A DNA stretch of 64,000 nucleotides from contig NZ_LRPB01000003.1 of assembly GCF_001592945.1 (NCBI RefSeq), positions 1 through 64,000 of the forward strand, in the 5' to 3' direction. Positions 1-9,425 of the stretch are shown here, piece by piece. This DNA comes from Roseivirga seohaensis (GTDB lineage: Bacteria > Bacteroidota > Bacteroidia > Cytophagales > Cyclobacteriaceae). The translations under genes were made by a program, and so were the position numbers. Position 1 is the stretch's first letter, and every line of letters begins with the position of its first letter. The notes beneath the pieces are model-generated. The model was not told the origin of the DNA. It did not search any database and worked only from the letters and a program-made list of their open reading frames with translations.

Positions 1-162
1 GGAATCAGGAATCAGGAATCAGTTAAGGCTGAGTTTTTTCCAGCAATTTGAGTTCCCCACCTCACTGTTTTTTACTTTATTATTTCCTGATTTACTTGTT
101 TTCTGTTTTACTAATAACTGATTCCCTGATCAACTAATAACTGACCAACTAATCACTCTTAA
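1..162. repeat. Non-coding stretch with short tandem repeats
   Basis: Three perfect copies of the 7-mer GGAATCA occupy positions 1-21 (more may lie to the left of the window). ACTAATAACTGA occurs at 110-121 and again at 133-144, followed by a degenerate third copy. No open frame or RNA gene is seen. The stretch lies just past the stop codon of the minus-strand dehydrogenase gene and looks like slippage-prone intergenic DNA. Confidence 0.6.
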
Positions 163-978
163 CTACTTTTTCGCAGAAAAAGGCGAGTCTGGTTCTTTAG
201 CGAAAACATTGAATACAATTTTATCCATTCGGCTGGGGATCCATTTATTGAGGAAGACGGCCAATTTACCTTGGCTGGTAAATACGATGTCGCGCTTTCT
301 TTTTTGAATGGCTTTTATAATTCCTTGAGCTACTTCTTCTGCCGTCATCATCTTTCCTTCATCACGAGGCGATTCACCTTGGGAAGTACCGTCAGCCGTA
401 AGTGCGGCATTTCTGATATTCGTTCCTGTAAAACCAGGGCAAGCCACGAGTACATGAACACCTCTGTGCATTACTTCCGTACGCAGCGATTCCATAAAGC
501 CATTCATCGCATATTTTGAGGCGGTGTAAGCGGTTCTGGCTGGGGTGCCTCGGTAACCGTTAATTGACGAAACGCCTACAATGGAGCCTTTGGTTTTTAG
601 TATTTCAGGAAGACAGTATTTAGTAGCGTAAAGGGTTCCGTAAAAGTTAATGTCCATCACTTTTTTGAAAACATCCATTTCGATTTCTTCGAAAAGCGCT
701 CGCATGGAAATGCCCGCATTATTGATCAGGATGTCAATTTTACCGAAGGTATTTAGGGTTTCATTGACTAAAATCTCGTTGTCTTTTTCTTTGGCTACAT
801 CCAGTTGCAGACAAAGATTTCGGGTTTTCATGCCATCCAGAATTTCGGCTACTTCATTAAGGCGTGCTTCATTTCTACCAGTAATGACAATATGTGCGCC
901 CAGTTTAGCAAACTCAATGGCCAATGCTTTTCCAATACCCGAAGAAGCTCCTGTGATGATAACAACTTTGTTTTTCAT
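163..978 (-). CDS. Short-chain dehydrogenase/reductase (SDR family)
   Basis: A 271-residue classical SDR that should reduce or oxidise a hydroxyl/carbonyl group with NAD(P)(H). The N-terminal Rossmann motif TGASSGIG (about residues 9-16), the NNAG motif (about 86-89), and the catalytic Ser (GVSS) with YTASK (Tyr and Lys about 150-156) are all present. The C-terminal extension with a basic/hydrophobic stretch resembles SDRs that associate with membranes. The ATG at 978 is supported by a TATCTTTG -7 element at 993-1000. Substrate cannot be assigned; many paralogues of this shape act on short lipids or sugars. It appears monocistronic and divergent from the next gene. Confidence 0.85.
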   Translation of the reverse strand: MKNKVVIITGASSGIGKALAIEFAKLGAHIVITGRNEARLNEVAEILDGMKTRNLCLQLDVAKEKDNEILVNETLNTFGKIDILINNAGISMRALFEEIEMDVFKKVMDINFYGTLYATKYCLPEILKTKGSIVGVSSINGYRGTPARTAYTASKYAMNGFMESLRTEVMHRGVHVLVACPGFTGTNIRNAALTADGTSQGESPRDEGKMMTAEEVAQGIIKAIQKRKRDIVFTSQGKLAVFLNKWIPSRMDKIVFNVFAKEPDSPFSAKK

Positions 979-992
979 GCCTAATATTTACG

Positions 993-1023
993 CAAAGATA
1001 TCAGCTTTTAGAACTCTCTTAAA
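993..1023 (-). promoter_or_regulatory. Putative Bacteroidota promoter of the SDR gene
   Basis: On the minus strand the -7 box TATCTTTG (plus 993-1000) fits TAnnTTTG exactly. A TTTA box lies 19 nt further upstream at 1020-1023, one mismatch from TTTG. Transcription would start a few bases before the ATG at 978. Confidence 0.5.
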
Positions 1024-1071
1024 TAATTCATGATATTAAGGGCTTAATACATGATGGCTGTTAATAAATTA

Positions 1072-1962
1072 ATGAAAAAGCTGGTATACATAATTACCCT
1101 TCTACTATTGATTACTGGCTACAGCAAGGCTCAAATGGTTATTAAAGGAAAAGTTATGGCTTCAGATGATGGATTGCCATTGCGCTTTGTGAGCATTCAA
1201 GCAAAAGAAACTGACAAAAAAACACTAACAACTATTGATGGTGATTTTGAAATTGAGGTTGAACTCGGACAAACACTTATTTTTAAATTCGTTGGGTTTG
1301 CCGAAAGGGAAGTTCAAATTACTGACGACAAATTTTATCTAGTTGAGCTCAAACCATATATCATTCAAGATGATTTTGGCCAGAGTCGTATTCATTTTGA
1401 TGCAGGGTATGATCTGAAGAACAGGTTTGTTATAGGAAAGCTTAGCTACGTTTCAGACCAAATTGGGTGGTTTTCAATCCGAACTTCAGTCGTAAAAAAC
1501 CTTACTAGCCAAGCTGATTTTCTCGACTCAAAAATAGAAGCTTCCAATCTTATTTACTCATATCCTAACATAAGCATTGGCACTACATTTCGATACCAAA
1601 ATATCTCTTTCCAAGATTACAGTTTCAAAAACTCTACATTTTCATTTCAACCAAAATTGAGATATTTTGATGGTAATATTGGGTTTGGAGTTAGCAATCA
1701 TGATTTAAATTCCAAGAAGTCTTTTGGAATCCTTCTTGGGGCAAATAAAGAAATTCGTCTTGGCAAATATCACTATATCCCGATTGAGGTCTCCTCAACC
1801 TTTTGGGGTAAAAACGTAGAATTTAATGCCTCATTAAAATATAGAGTCCTAAGATATTTTGAGCTTGGATTGAGCTATCAGCATTATCGAAGTTTTGATT
1901 CGTTGATAGCAACAGTTGGAAGCTCAATCAGATTATGGAAACGGGCTAAAAACGAATACTAA
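1072..1962 (+). CDS. Exported protein with carboxypeptidase-regulatory-like N-terminal domain
   Basis: The chosen start (MKKLVYIITLL...) gives 296 residues and opens directly with a signal peptide ending near SKAQ; an in-frame ATG 21 nt upstream is less likely because it puts charged and polar residues before the signal. Roughly residues 20-95 form a CarboxypepD_reg-like beta-sandwich (VIKGKVMASDDGLPLRFVSI... FVGFAEREV), a module common on Bacteroidota outer-membrane proteins. The remaining 200 residues are rich in aromatic and polar alternation and could form a small beta structure, but I recognise no family. Its stop codon overlaps the stop of the convergent SulP gene by 4 bp (1959-1962). 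Confidence 0.7.
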   Translation: MKKLVYIITLLLLITGYSKAQMVIKGKVMASDDGLPLRFVSIQAKETDKKTLTTIDGDFEIEVELGQTLIFKFVGFAEREVQITDDKFYLVELKPYIIQDDFGQSRIHFDAGYDLKNRFVIGKLSYVSDQIGWFSIRTSVVKNLTSQADFLDSKIEASNLIYSYPNISIGTTFRYQNISFQDYSFKNSTFSFQPKLRYFDGNIGFGVSNHDLNSKKSFGILLGANKEIRLGKYHYIPIEVSSTFWGKNVEFNASLKYRVLRYFELGLSYQHYRSFDSLIATVGSSIRLWKRAKNEY

Positions 1963-3548
1963 ACTTCAGCCGCCACTTTTTTATTGTAATTATCAATCGC
2001 CACAAAGTAATCTGGATCTTCAAGTACATTCACATCGCAAATTTCTTCGGCACGTTTAATTAGCGCTAAGCAATCTTTACTTAAATGACGCAAGTGAATA
2101 GTTTTCCCTTCTTTCTGATACCTTTCTGCCAGCTTATTAATAGCTTCTATGGCAGATTGATCGACAATGCGTGATTCAGCAAAATCAATAATCACTTCAT
2201 TCGGGTCTTCTTTAATATCGAATTTGCTATTGAAAAGGCTGATAGAACCAAAGAATAATGGTCCGTAAATTTCATAGTGCTTAATGCCGTGTTCGTCAAT
2301 TGATTTCCTCGCTCGAATGCGCAATGCATTTTGCCAAGCAAACACCAATGCCGACACGATCACCCCTGCAAAAACAGCAATGGCCAAGTCGAAAATTACA
2401 GTAAGCCCTGTTACCAATATGATTACGATTACATCGGCCTTCGGTACTTTGTTCCAAACCTTAAAAGTAGACCAAGCGAATGTGCCAATCACCACCATAA
2501 ACATTACACCTACCAATGCTGCAATAGGCACCATTTCAATGTATTCTGAACCAAAAAGAATAAAAGCGAGCAAAGCCAACGCGGCAACCACGCCTGAAAG
2601 GCGACCTCTTCCGCCAGATTTTACATTGATAATACTTTGGCCAATCATGGCGCAACCGCCCATTCCACCAAAAAATCCGTTCACCATATTGGCCAAGCCT
2701 TGCGCAACCGATTCACGGTTTCCGCTTCCACGGGTTTCGGTTAATTCGTCTAATAAGTTTAAGGTCATCAAGGATTCGATCAGGCCAATCGCGGCTAGGA
2801 TTACTGCGTAAGGAAATATGAAGGCCAAGGTGTCCCAGTTCAGGTCGATTACTGGTACGTTGAAAGAAGGAAGTCCAGCTTTAATACCATCGCCTCCACC
2901 GGCTTGAATAAAACTCTTTACTGTTTCGGTTTCTATACCTCCAAAAATTACAATGAACGACACTACCAATATGGCTACAAGTGCCCCCGGAATATTCTTA
3001 TTGATTTTAGGGATAAAAACCATAATAGCCATGGTCAGCAGTGTTAAACCAAGCATGATAAAAAGTGACTGACCTGTAAGCCATTCGCCACCTACTTTAA
3101 ACATGCCCAGTTGCGACATAAAAATCACAATGGCCAAGCCGTTTACAAAGCCCATCATTACCGAATGTGGCACCATTCTGATGAACTTGCCCAGCTTTAA
3201 AAAGCCAGCCGACATTTGAATAATGCCTGTTAATATCAAAGTAGCAAACAAGAACTGAAGGCCTTGACCTTCGCCCATAAGCTCACCTTCGGCTACCAGA
3301 GAAACCATTACTACTGCCAACGCTCCCGTAGCTCCAGAAATCATCCCTGGCCTACCACCAAAAATGGAAGTAATTAGACCCATCATAAAGGCACCATAAA
3401 GCCCAACAATTGGAGAAATTCCAGCCACAAAGGCAAAGGCAACTGCCTCTGGCACAAGCGCCAAAGCCACTGTTAAGCCTGAAAAAATATCACTTTTGGC
3501 GCTGATTCTGTTTTTGTCAACAATTGAGAATGCTTCTCTAAAATTCAT
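1959..3548 (-). CDS. SulP family inorganic anion transporter with STAS domain
   Basis: A 529-residue inner-membrane transporter of the SLC26/SulP family, probably moving sulfate, bicarbonate or another small anion. About the first 400 residues hold the hydrophobic core with family landmarks such as LVPEAVAFAFVAGISPIVGLYGAF near the N-terminus (inverted-repeat helix region). Residues about 420-529 form the cytoplasmic STAS domain (IDFAESRIVDQSAIEAI). I start it at MNFREAF (3548) rather than the longer in-frame ATG at 3584 because a good -7 promoter box (3571-3578) lies inside the longer version. Substrate is not determinable; bicarbonate and sulfate are both plausible. Confidence 0.88.
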   Translation of the reverse strand: MNFREAFSIVDKNRISAKSDIFSGLTVALALVPEAVAFAFVAGISPIVGLYGAFMMGLITSIFGGRPGMISGATGALAVVMVSLVAEGELMGEGQGLQFLFATLILTGIIQMSAGFLKLGKFIRMVPHSVMMGFVNGLAIVIFMSQLGMFKVGGEWLTGQSLFIMLGLTLLTMAIMVFIPKINKNIPGALVAILVVSFIVIFGGIETETVKSFIQAGGGDGIKAGLPSFNVPVIDLNWDTLAFIFPYAVILAAIGLIESLMTLNLLDELTETRGSGNRESVAQGLANMVNGFFGGMGGCAMIGQSIINVKSGGRGRLSGVVAALALLAFILFGSEYIEMVPIAALVGVMFMVVIGTFAWSTFKVWNKVPKADVIVIILVTGLTVIFDLAIAVFAGVIVSALVFAWQNALRIRARKSIDEHGIKHYEIYGPLFFGSISLFNSKFDIKEDPNEVIIDFAESRIVDQSAIEAINKLAERYQKEGKTIHLRHLSKDCLALIKRAEEICDVNVLEDPDYFVAIDNYNKKVAAEV

Positions 3549-3570
3549 ATGCGTTTTTGTAATAAGCCTG

Positions 3571-3601
3571 CAAAGGTAGGGCATTTCATTTAGACAGAAA
3601 G
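3571..3601 (-). promoter_or_regulatory. Putative promoter of the SulP gene
   Basis: Minus-strand TACCTTTG (plus 3571-3578) matches TAnnTTTG exactly, with a CTTT/TTTC sequence about 19 nt upstream as a weak -33 box. Its position decides the start codon of the SulP gene. Confidence 0.5.
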
Positions 3602-3706
3602 ACTTACCTATGAATTGTTGGTTAAATCACACCACGGCAAAAGTAACTCATCATCAAAATTAACATTGGGTAACTAGACTTTCACAGAATGAAATTATCT
3701 TCGCGC

Positions 3707-5110
3707 ATGGCAAAGTTTAGGGGAAAAAGAAAAGTACTAGAGCAAGTAAGAATCGAAGGCATTGCAGCAGAAGGAAAGTGCATTGCCCGTGTAAACGATG
3801 AAGTGCTTTTTGTGGAAGGCGTGGCGCCAGGTGATGTGGTAGATGTACTCGTGACCAGAAAGAAAAAGAACTTTATGGAAGGCAAGCCCCTTACTTTTCA
3901 TGAATACTCAAAAGATAGAGTAAAGCCTTTCTGTCAGCATTTTGGCATTTGTGGAGGTTGTAAATGGCAACACATTCCGTATGACATTCAGCTAAAATAC
4001 AAGCACCAGCAAGTGATTGATAATTTGGAACGTATTGGTAAAATCCCTTTGCCAGAAGTCAGTCCAATTTTAGGTTCTTCTAAAATCAAATATTATCGAA
4101 ACAAGCTTGAATACACCTTTTCAAACTGGAAATGGCTAACGCAAGAAGAAATTGCCACAGGCGAAGAACTCGACCGAAGAGGTTTGGGCTTCCACGTTCC
4201 GGGCAGCTTTGATAAAATATTGGACATTGAAACCTGTTATCACCAACCCGATCCTTCTAACGAAATTAGGCTTTCGGTAAGAAAATACTGTTTGGAAAAC
4301 GATGTCCCTTTTTTCGACTTAAAGCGAAGAACCGGAAATGTCAGAAACCTGATCATCAGAAATTCATCGCTAGATCAATGGATGGTGATTGTTCAGTTTG
4401 CCATGGAGCATGAAAAGAATATGGGGCTGATGGAGCACATTAAAACCGCCTTCCCTCATATTCATTCCTTACAATACGTAATTAACGATAAGGGCAACGA
4501 AACTTTCCACGACCTAGAAGTGAAACTTTACTCTGGCGAAGCTCATATTACTGAGGCCATGGAAGATGTCCAGTTTCGAGTTGGACCAAAATCGTTTTAC
4601 CAAACCAATGCGGCTCAGGCTTATGAGCTCTACAAAATTGCCAGAGATTATGCTGGTTTAAAGGGTGACGAAGTGGTTTATGATTTATATACCGGCACAG
4701 GCACCATTGCCAACTTTATTGCCAAAGACGCTAAAAAAGTAATTGGTTTAGAGTATGTAGAAGCGGCCATTGAAGATGCCAAATTGAATTCAGAAATCAA
4801 TGGAGTGACGAACACCGAATTCTACGCAGGCGATATGAGGGAATTACTCAATGACGATTTCATGTCTAATCATGATAGGCCGGATGTGATCATCACCGAC
4901 CCACCACGTGCAGGAATGCACGAAGATGTAATTGAAATGTTGCTCAAAATTGAGGCTGAAAAAATCGTGTACGTTAGCTGTAACCCCGCCACACAAGCCC
5001 GCGACTTGGCTTTACTCGATGTAAAATACACCGTTAAAAAAGTACAGCCAGTAGATATGTTTCCACAAACGCATCATGTGGAGAATGTGGTTTTGTTGGA
5101 AAAGAAATAA
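3707..5110 (+). CDS. rlmD: 23S rRNA (uracil-5-)-methyltransferase RlmD/RumA type
   Basis: SAM-dependent m5U methyltransferase acting on 23S rRNA. The order is TRAM domain (about residues 8-70), an iron-sulfur ligand set CQHFGICGGC plus a later Cys in IETCYHQ, and a C-terminal Rossmann methyltransferase with YDLYTGTGTIA (SAM binding), TDPPRAG and the nucleophile motif SCNPATQARD. Size (467 residues from MAKFRG) is normal for the family. An upstream in-frame ATG at 3689 would add six residues (MKLSSR). It appears to be a single-gene unit followed by the S9 peptidase gene after 86 nt. Confidence 0.92.
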   Translation: MAKFRGKRKVLEQVRIEGIAAEGKCIARVNDEVLFVEGVAPGDVVDVLVTRKKKNFMEGKPLTFHEYSKDRVKPFCQHFGICGGCKWQHIPYDIQLKYKHQQVIDNLERIGKIPLPEVSPILGSSKIKYYRNKLEYTFSNWKWLTQEEIATGEELDRRGLGFHVPGSFDKILDIETCYHQPDPSNEIRLSVRKYCLENDVPFFDLKRRTGNVRNLIIRNSSLDQWMVIVQFAMEHEKNMGLMEHIKTAFPHIHSLQYVINDKGNETFHDLEVKLYSGEAHITEAMEDVQFRVGPKSFYQTNAAQAYELYKIARDYAGLKGDEVVYDLYTGTGTIANFIAKDAKKVIGLEYVEAAIEDAKLNSEINGVTNTEFYAGDMRELLNDDFMSNHDRPDVIITDPPRAGMHEDVIEMLLKIEAEKIVYVSCNPATQARDLALLDVKYTVKKVQPVDMFPQTHHVENVVLLEKK

Positions 5111-5196
5111 ACGTTTAAGGCTGATAAATTAGCCAAAACTTCGTGAGCGCATCAAATTTTGGTTAACTTCCTTTTCGAAATTAAACAAACTCAATC

Positions 5197-8115
5197 ATGC
5201 GTAAACAACTACTCACATTCTTAGCACTTTTTTGCTTTGCAAGTTTTGCTGTGGCCCAAGAAAAAAAGCCCATTACATGGCAAGATATTCCCACTTGGAA
5301 ATACATGCAAAGCAATAGCTTTCAAGTATCACCAGATGGAAAGTGGATTGCCTACGGAAACGTGGCTTTGGAAGCAGATGGCGAGCTCATCCTTCAAAAC
5401 ATTTCAGACCCAAGTGCTGAAAAAAAATCATTCCCCATCGGCTCAACAAACTTCCCCTCGATTTCTTTTAGTGATGACGGGAAATGGATTGCGTTTAAGG
5501 AGTATCCTACGTTTGCTGAAAGCAAAGCAAACAAAGGAGCGAAAGGAAAACCGCTTCGAGACAAACTTACTTTGATCGAACTAGGAACAGATGAGAAGAC
5601 AACTTTTGAAAACGTAATCAGCTTTTCTTTCAACGGCAAAGCAGCTTCGCATTTGGCCATCAACCTGGCTAAAGATGGAAATGGTGACGGCAAAGGTTCT
5701 GATCTTTTGATTCATCATTTAAAGACTGGAAAATCTCAAAACATGGGAAATGTCTCTGAATTCAGGTTCAATAAATCGGGTAGCCACTTGGCATATGTTG
5801 TTGATGCGGCCAATAAATCTGGCAACGGCCTTTATCTACTGAATTTGACTAACAACAGAACCCAAATCTTAGATTCAGACAAGGCATCTTACAAGTCTAT
5901 CAACTGGACTGAGAAAGGCGATGCTTTTGCTGCCTTAAAAATGGTTGAAGACAAAAAATACAAACAAGATCACGGTCAGGTAATTGGAGTGAAAAACCTA
6001 AACAACCCACAGGTTACCATTTATGATGCCCTGAAAGACAGCATTGGTTTTGACCAAGCGTACACCATAAGCGGTAGTCGAAGACCAATGTGGTCAGAAG
6101 ATTTAACCCGACTTTTTTACGGCATTCACCCACTGACACTAGCGAAAAAAGATGATAAAAAAGAGCTGGACAAAGATTCGGTGAAAATGGCAGAAGCAAA
6201 TGCCATGGAAAAAATCATGGCAGACACATCGATAAAGTCGATTGCCGATCTGCAAAAAGCAATTGCCAAACTGAACTCAGGAAAAGAAAAGAAAGAGGCA
6301 AATACTGATAAGCCAGATATGACCATATGGCATTGGAACGACAGCAAACTCCAGTCGCGACAGCAGGTTACGGCAAATCAGGACAAAAATTACAGCTTCT
6401 GGGCCATGTATAATGTGGCATCCGCTAAGCATACCGCTTTACAAGACAGCAGTATGAAAGATTTAAGTATTCTACCTAAACATCGTTATGCCTTGGGGTC
6501 AGATGCTCAAGCTTACGAACTAGACATTAACCTAGACGGGCAGCAATACAGCGACTTTTACATCGTAGACTTACTTACAGGTGAAAAAACTACGCTTTTC
6601 ACTAAATTCTATATTCCATCATATTCGTCATCACCAAGACCCTCAACGGACGGAACCAAACTGATGTATGGAAAAGATGGACATTATTTCGTCTACGATA
6701 TTGCTAGTAAATCAACAAAAAACATCACGGAAAATCTTCCAGTAACCTTTGTAGACGTTGAAGATGACCATAATGTAGAGAAGCCCATGGTGGGCGCCTT
6801 AGGCTGGAGTTCAGATGACAAGTATGTGTTACTTCGAGATGGTTGGGATATTTGGCAGGTGCCTTTAAATGGCAAATCATCATCTATCAACCTTACTCAA
6901 AATGGTAGAGCGAAAAAGATTCGCTACCAGTATAGGTTTGGACTTGATCCTGAGGAAAAAGGAATTGACCTTACTAAGCCAGTTTACGTCCGAACCTATG
7001 GTGAATGGAACAAAAAAAGTGGTATTTCCTTGCTTTCTCCAGCAAAAAAAGATGGCCTATCTTCTGGAGCTAAATCTCTAATCTGGGAAGACGCTAATGT
7101 TGGAGGCCTTAGAAAAGCTGAAAATGCTGATGCATTCTTCTTCAGTAAAGAGACCTTCAATATGCCAACAGAAATTTACATGACGGACGCCTCGCTTTCT
7201 TCACCAAAGCAGGTTACAGAAAACACACCTGATGCCGAAAAGTACCTTTGGTCAGACGGAACACAATTGGTGGATTATGTGACTGACAAAGGAGATTCAT
7301 TACAAGGAGCATTATTTCTTCCAGCCAATTATGTAGAAGGGAAAAAGTACCCAACCATAGTTTACTATTACGAGAAACTTTCACAAACCCGCCATAATTG
7401 GGCAAACCCAGGATTTAGCGGAACAGGCTGGAACCCTACTGTTTACACCAGCAATGGTTATGCTGTGTTTATTCCAGACATCGTTTACAAGCTAGACGAT
7501 CCGGGAATGTCAGCGGTTTGGGCAGTACTTCCTGCCGTAAAAGCCGCCATCGCTACGGGTGTGGTCGATGAAAATAATATCGGAATTCATGGTCATTCTT
7601 GGGGTGGTTATCAAACTTCTTTCCTCATTACACAAACAAACATGTTCAAGGCGGCTGCGGCAGGAGCACCTCTAACGAACATGATCTCGATGTATGATTT
7701 GATCTACTGGAACTCTGGCGGTGGAAACATGTCCATCTTTGAAGCTTCTCAAGGAAGGTTTAGTGGCGCCCCATGGGAAAACTGGGATTCTTACGAGCGA
7801 AATAGCCCAGTGTACCATGTGAAAAAAGTGAATACCCCACTCTTAATGCTTCACAACGACAAAGATGGTGCAGTAGATTTCACCCAAGGTATTGAGTATT
7901 ATTCAGCTTTAAGAAGGCTGAAAAAACCAGTGATACTTATGCAATACAAAGGCGAAAATCACGGACTGAGCAAGCTTGAAAACCGAAAGGATTATAGCGT
8001 TCGTATGATGGAATTCTTCAATCATCATTTAAAAGGCCATGCTGCCCCAGACTGGTTAGAAAAAGGAATTGACAACCTTAAATTAGATGAACATTTAGAG
8101 AAAAGAGGTTTCTAA
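5197..8115 (+). CDS. Secreted S9 family (prolyl oligopeptidase-like) serine peptidase
   Basis: A 972-residue exported peptidase: signal peptide (MRKQLLTFLALFCFASFAVAQ), a long N-terminal region with beta-propeller-like repeats (segments such as FQVSPDGKWIAYG and FSDDGKWIAF) and a C-terminal alpha/beta hydrolase. The triad is visible: Ser801 in GHSWGGY, Asp890 in HNDKDGAVD, and His922 in GENHGL. It probably degrades short or proline-containing peptides in the periplasm. A Rho-independent terminator follows at 8146-8178. The protein is longer than typical DPP4-like members because of the expanded propeller region, including a Lys/Glu-rich insert near residues 325-370. Confidence 0.88.
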   Translation: MRKQLLTFLALFCFASFAVAQEKKPITWQDIPTWKYMQSNSFQVSPDGKWIAYGNVALEADGELILQNISDPSAEKKSFPIGSTNFPSISFSDDGKWIAFKEYPTFAESKANKGAKGKPLRDKLTLIELGTDEKTTFENVISFSFNGKAASHLAINLAKDGNGDGKGSDLLIHHLKTGKSQNMGNVSEFRFNKSGSHLAYVVDAANKSGNGLYLLNLTNNRTQILDSDKASYKSINWTEKGDAFAALKMVEDKKYKQDHGQVIGVKNLNNPQVTIYDALKDSIGFDQAYTISGSRRPMWSEDLTRLFYGIHPLTLAKKDDKKELDKDSVKMAEANAMEKIMADTSIKSIADLQKAIAKLNSGKEKKEANTDKPDMTIWHWNDSKLQSRQQVTANQDKNYSFWAMYNVASAKHTALQDSSMKDLSILPKHRYALGSDAQAYELDINLDGQQYSDFYIVDLLTGEKTTLFTKFYIPSYSSSPRPSTDGTKLMYGKDGHYFVYDIASKSTKNITENLPVTFVDVEDDHNVEKPMVGALGWSSDDKYVLLRDGWDIWQVPLNGKSSSINLTQNGRAKKIRYQYRFGLDPEEKGIDLTKPVYVRTYGEWNKKSGISLLSPAKKDGLSSGAKSLIWEDANVGGLRKAENADAFFFSKETFNMPTEIYMTDASLSSPKQVTENTPDAEKYLWSDGTQLVDYVTDKGDSLQGALFLPANYVEGKKYPTIVYYYEKLSQTRHNWANPGFSGTGWNPTVYTSNGYAVFIPDIVYKLDDPGMSAVWAVLPAVKAAIATGVVDENNIGIHGHSWGGYQTSFLITQTNMFKAAAAGAPLTNMISMYDLIYWNSGGGNMSIFEASQGRFSGAPWENWDSYERNSPVYHVKKVNTPLLMLHNDKDGAVDFTQGIEYYSALRRLKKPVILMQYKGENHGLSKLENRKDYSVRMMEFFNHHLKGHAAPDWLEKGIDNLKLDEHLEKRGF

Positions 8116-8409
8116 ATTTAAAAACCAAATTGCTTTCAACATCACATCCCTCGATACACATCGGGGGATATTTTTTTTGCTAGTAGCCTATTTTTGAAGT
8201 GGCGAGTTTTAACTTAATACTAAAGGTAAGGCTAATACTATTTCTATTCTTTGGCAACCAGTTAAAATTAGAAGGAAGAATCCTTTCTAAAATTTAAAAA
8301 GCGAATTGCTTTTGGAAGTACTCTTCAAAAAAAATAAGCCTTACTAAATTCAAAAATTCTGAACTGCCAAAGAACTTGATTAGTTTAAGACTTAAATAAA
8401 AGAAGCATT
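8111..8409. repeat. Intergenic stretch with an imperfect direct repeat
   Basis: The stop-codon region of the S9 gene (from about 8109: TTTCTAAATTTAAAAA, then CAAATTGCTTT) recurs imperfectly from about 8284 (TTTCTAAAATTTAAAAA, then CGAATTGCTTT). Between and after the copies there is no open frame. TTCTTTGGCA (about 8247) and TGCCAAAGAA (about 8366) are inverted with respect to each other. The arrangement could be the scar of a lost tandem duplicate. Confidence 0.45.
8146..8178 (+). terminator. Rho-independent terminator of the S9 peptidase gene
   Basis: ATCCCTCGAT and ATCGGGGGAT form a 10-bp stem (one G-T pair) around a 4-nt loop, followed by eight T residues at 8171-8178, 30 nt past the stop codon. 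Confidence 0.85.
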
Positions 8410-9363
8410 ATGAACCAATTGATATTTAAAAACGGAGATAAATTAGACACCATCGGGCTGGGAACTTGGAAATCTGAACCAGGAGAGGTTTACAAGGCAG
8501 TAAGAGAAGCCATAAAACTAGGCTACCGACACATTGACTGCGCTTGGATTTACCAAAACGAAAAAGAAATAGGCAACGCTTTTGCCGATGCCTTTGCCGA
8601 AGGTGATGTAACCCGAGATGAGCTTTTTGTCACCTCAAAACTTTGGAATTCATTCCATGCTCCAGAAGATGTAATGCCTGCCTTAAAAGAATCGTTGAAC
8701 GCATTACAGCTCGAATATTTGGACTTGTATTTAATCCATTGGCCAATTGCTCATAAAAAAGAAGCCATCAATCCAAAAACTGCTGACGATTTTATTCCGA
8801 TTGACGAAATGCCCATTGCCGACACTTGGAAAGCCATGGAAGCTTGTGTAGAGGCGGGGTTAGTAAAACATATTGGCGTTTCAAACTTCAATATTCCTAA
8901 GTTGAAAAAGCTGATGGAAACCGCCATTATTCAGCCCGAAATGAACCAGGTGGAGTCGCACCCTTATTTGGCTCAGAATGACTTATTGCAATTCTGTATT
9001 GACAACAATATTCATTACACGGCCTACTCTCCGCTTGGGTCGCGCGATCGTGCCGAAGGTATGAAAGGGATTGACGAACCTGATATGTTTGAAAATGACG
9101 TGGTGAAGAAAATCGCTGAAGCCCACAATGTTCACCCCGCTCAAATTTTAATCAAATGGGCGGAAGCCAGAGGCACTGCCGTAATTCCAAAATCGGTAAA
9201 TCCAGAAAGGTTAAAGAAGAACTTGAAGTCGGCTAAAATTGAGCTGAGTAAGGAAGATATGGCCAAACTGAACAAGCTTGATAAAGGATACCGATTCCTA
9301 AACGGTAAGTTTTGGGAACGCGAAGGTGGAAGTTATACCGCAGATGGTCTTTGGAATAACTAG
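8410..9363 (+). CDS. Aldo/keto reductase
   Basis: A 317-residue NADPH-dependent aldo/keto reductase with an (alpha/beta)8 barrel. The catalytic tetrad is visible: Asp and Tyr in YRHIDCAWIYQNE, Lys in FVTSKLW, His in YLIHWP. The C-terminal cofactor motif IPKSVNPERLKKN binds the NADP phosphate. Length is normal. It resembles the aldose/aldehyde reductase branch (AKR3/AKR5 type), reducing aldehydes or sugars, but the substrate is unknown. The gene stands alone between two terminators. Confidence 0.88.
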   Translation: MNQLIFKNGDKLDTIGLGTWKSEPGEVYKAVREAIKLGYRHIDCAWIYQNEKEIGNAFADAFAEGDVTRDELFVTSKLWNSFHAPEDVMPALKESLNALQLEYLDLYLIHWPIAHKKEAINPKTADDFIPIDEMPIADTWKAMEACVEAGLVKHIGVSNFNIPKLKKLMETAIIQPEMNQVESHPYLAQNDLLQFCIDNNIHYTAYSPLGSRDRAEGMKGIDEPDMFENDVVKKIAEAHNVHPAQILIKWAEARGTAVIPKSVNPERLKKNLKSAKIELSKEDMAKLNKLDKGYRFLNGKFWEREGGSYTADGLWNN

Positions 9364-9390
9364 ACTCACCTCGCACTTATTTAAATTCTC

Positions 9391-9425
9391 AAAAAACCAG
9401 CCTTGGAGACAGGGCTGGTTTTTTT
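9391..9425 (+). terminator. Bidirectional terminator between two convergent genes
   Basis: AACCAGCC (9395-9402) pairs with GGCTGGTT (9413-9420); a T run follows on the plus strand and an A run precedes it, so it can also end the minus-strand gene whose stop is at 9424. Confidence 0.85.

Noticed and set aside
1-22. Tandem GGAATCA as an origin or integration site
   Set aside because: Only three short copies at the window edge; no DnaA-box set, integrase or tRNA is nearby.
2284-2811. Plus-strand open frame opposite the SulP gene
   Set aside because: It is an antisense shadow of a well-supported transporter gene, without any family resemblance or promoter.
3689-3706. Upstream ATG and TATCTTCG box at rlmD
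   Set aside because: The box lies only a few bases from either start codon, too close to be a convincing promoter; MAKFRG is preferred as start.
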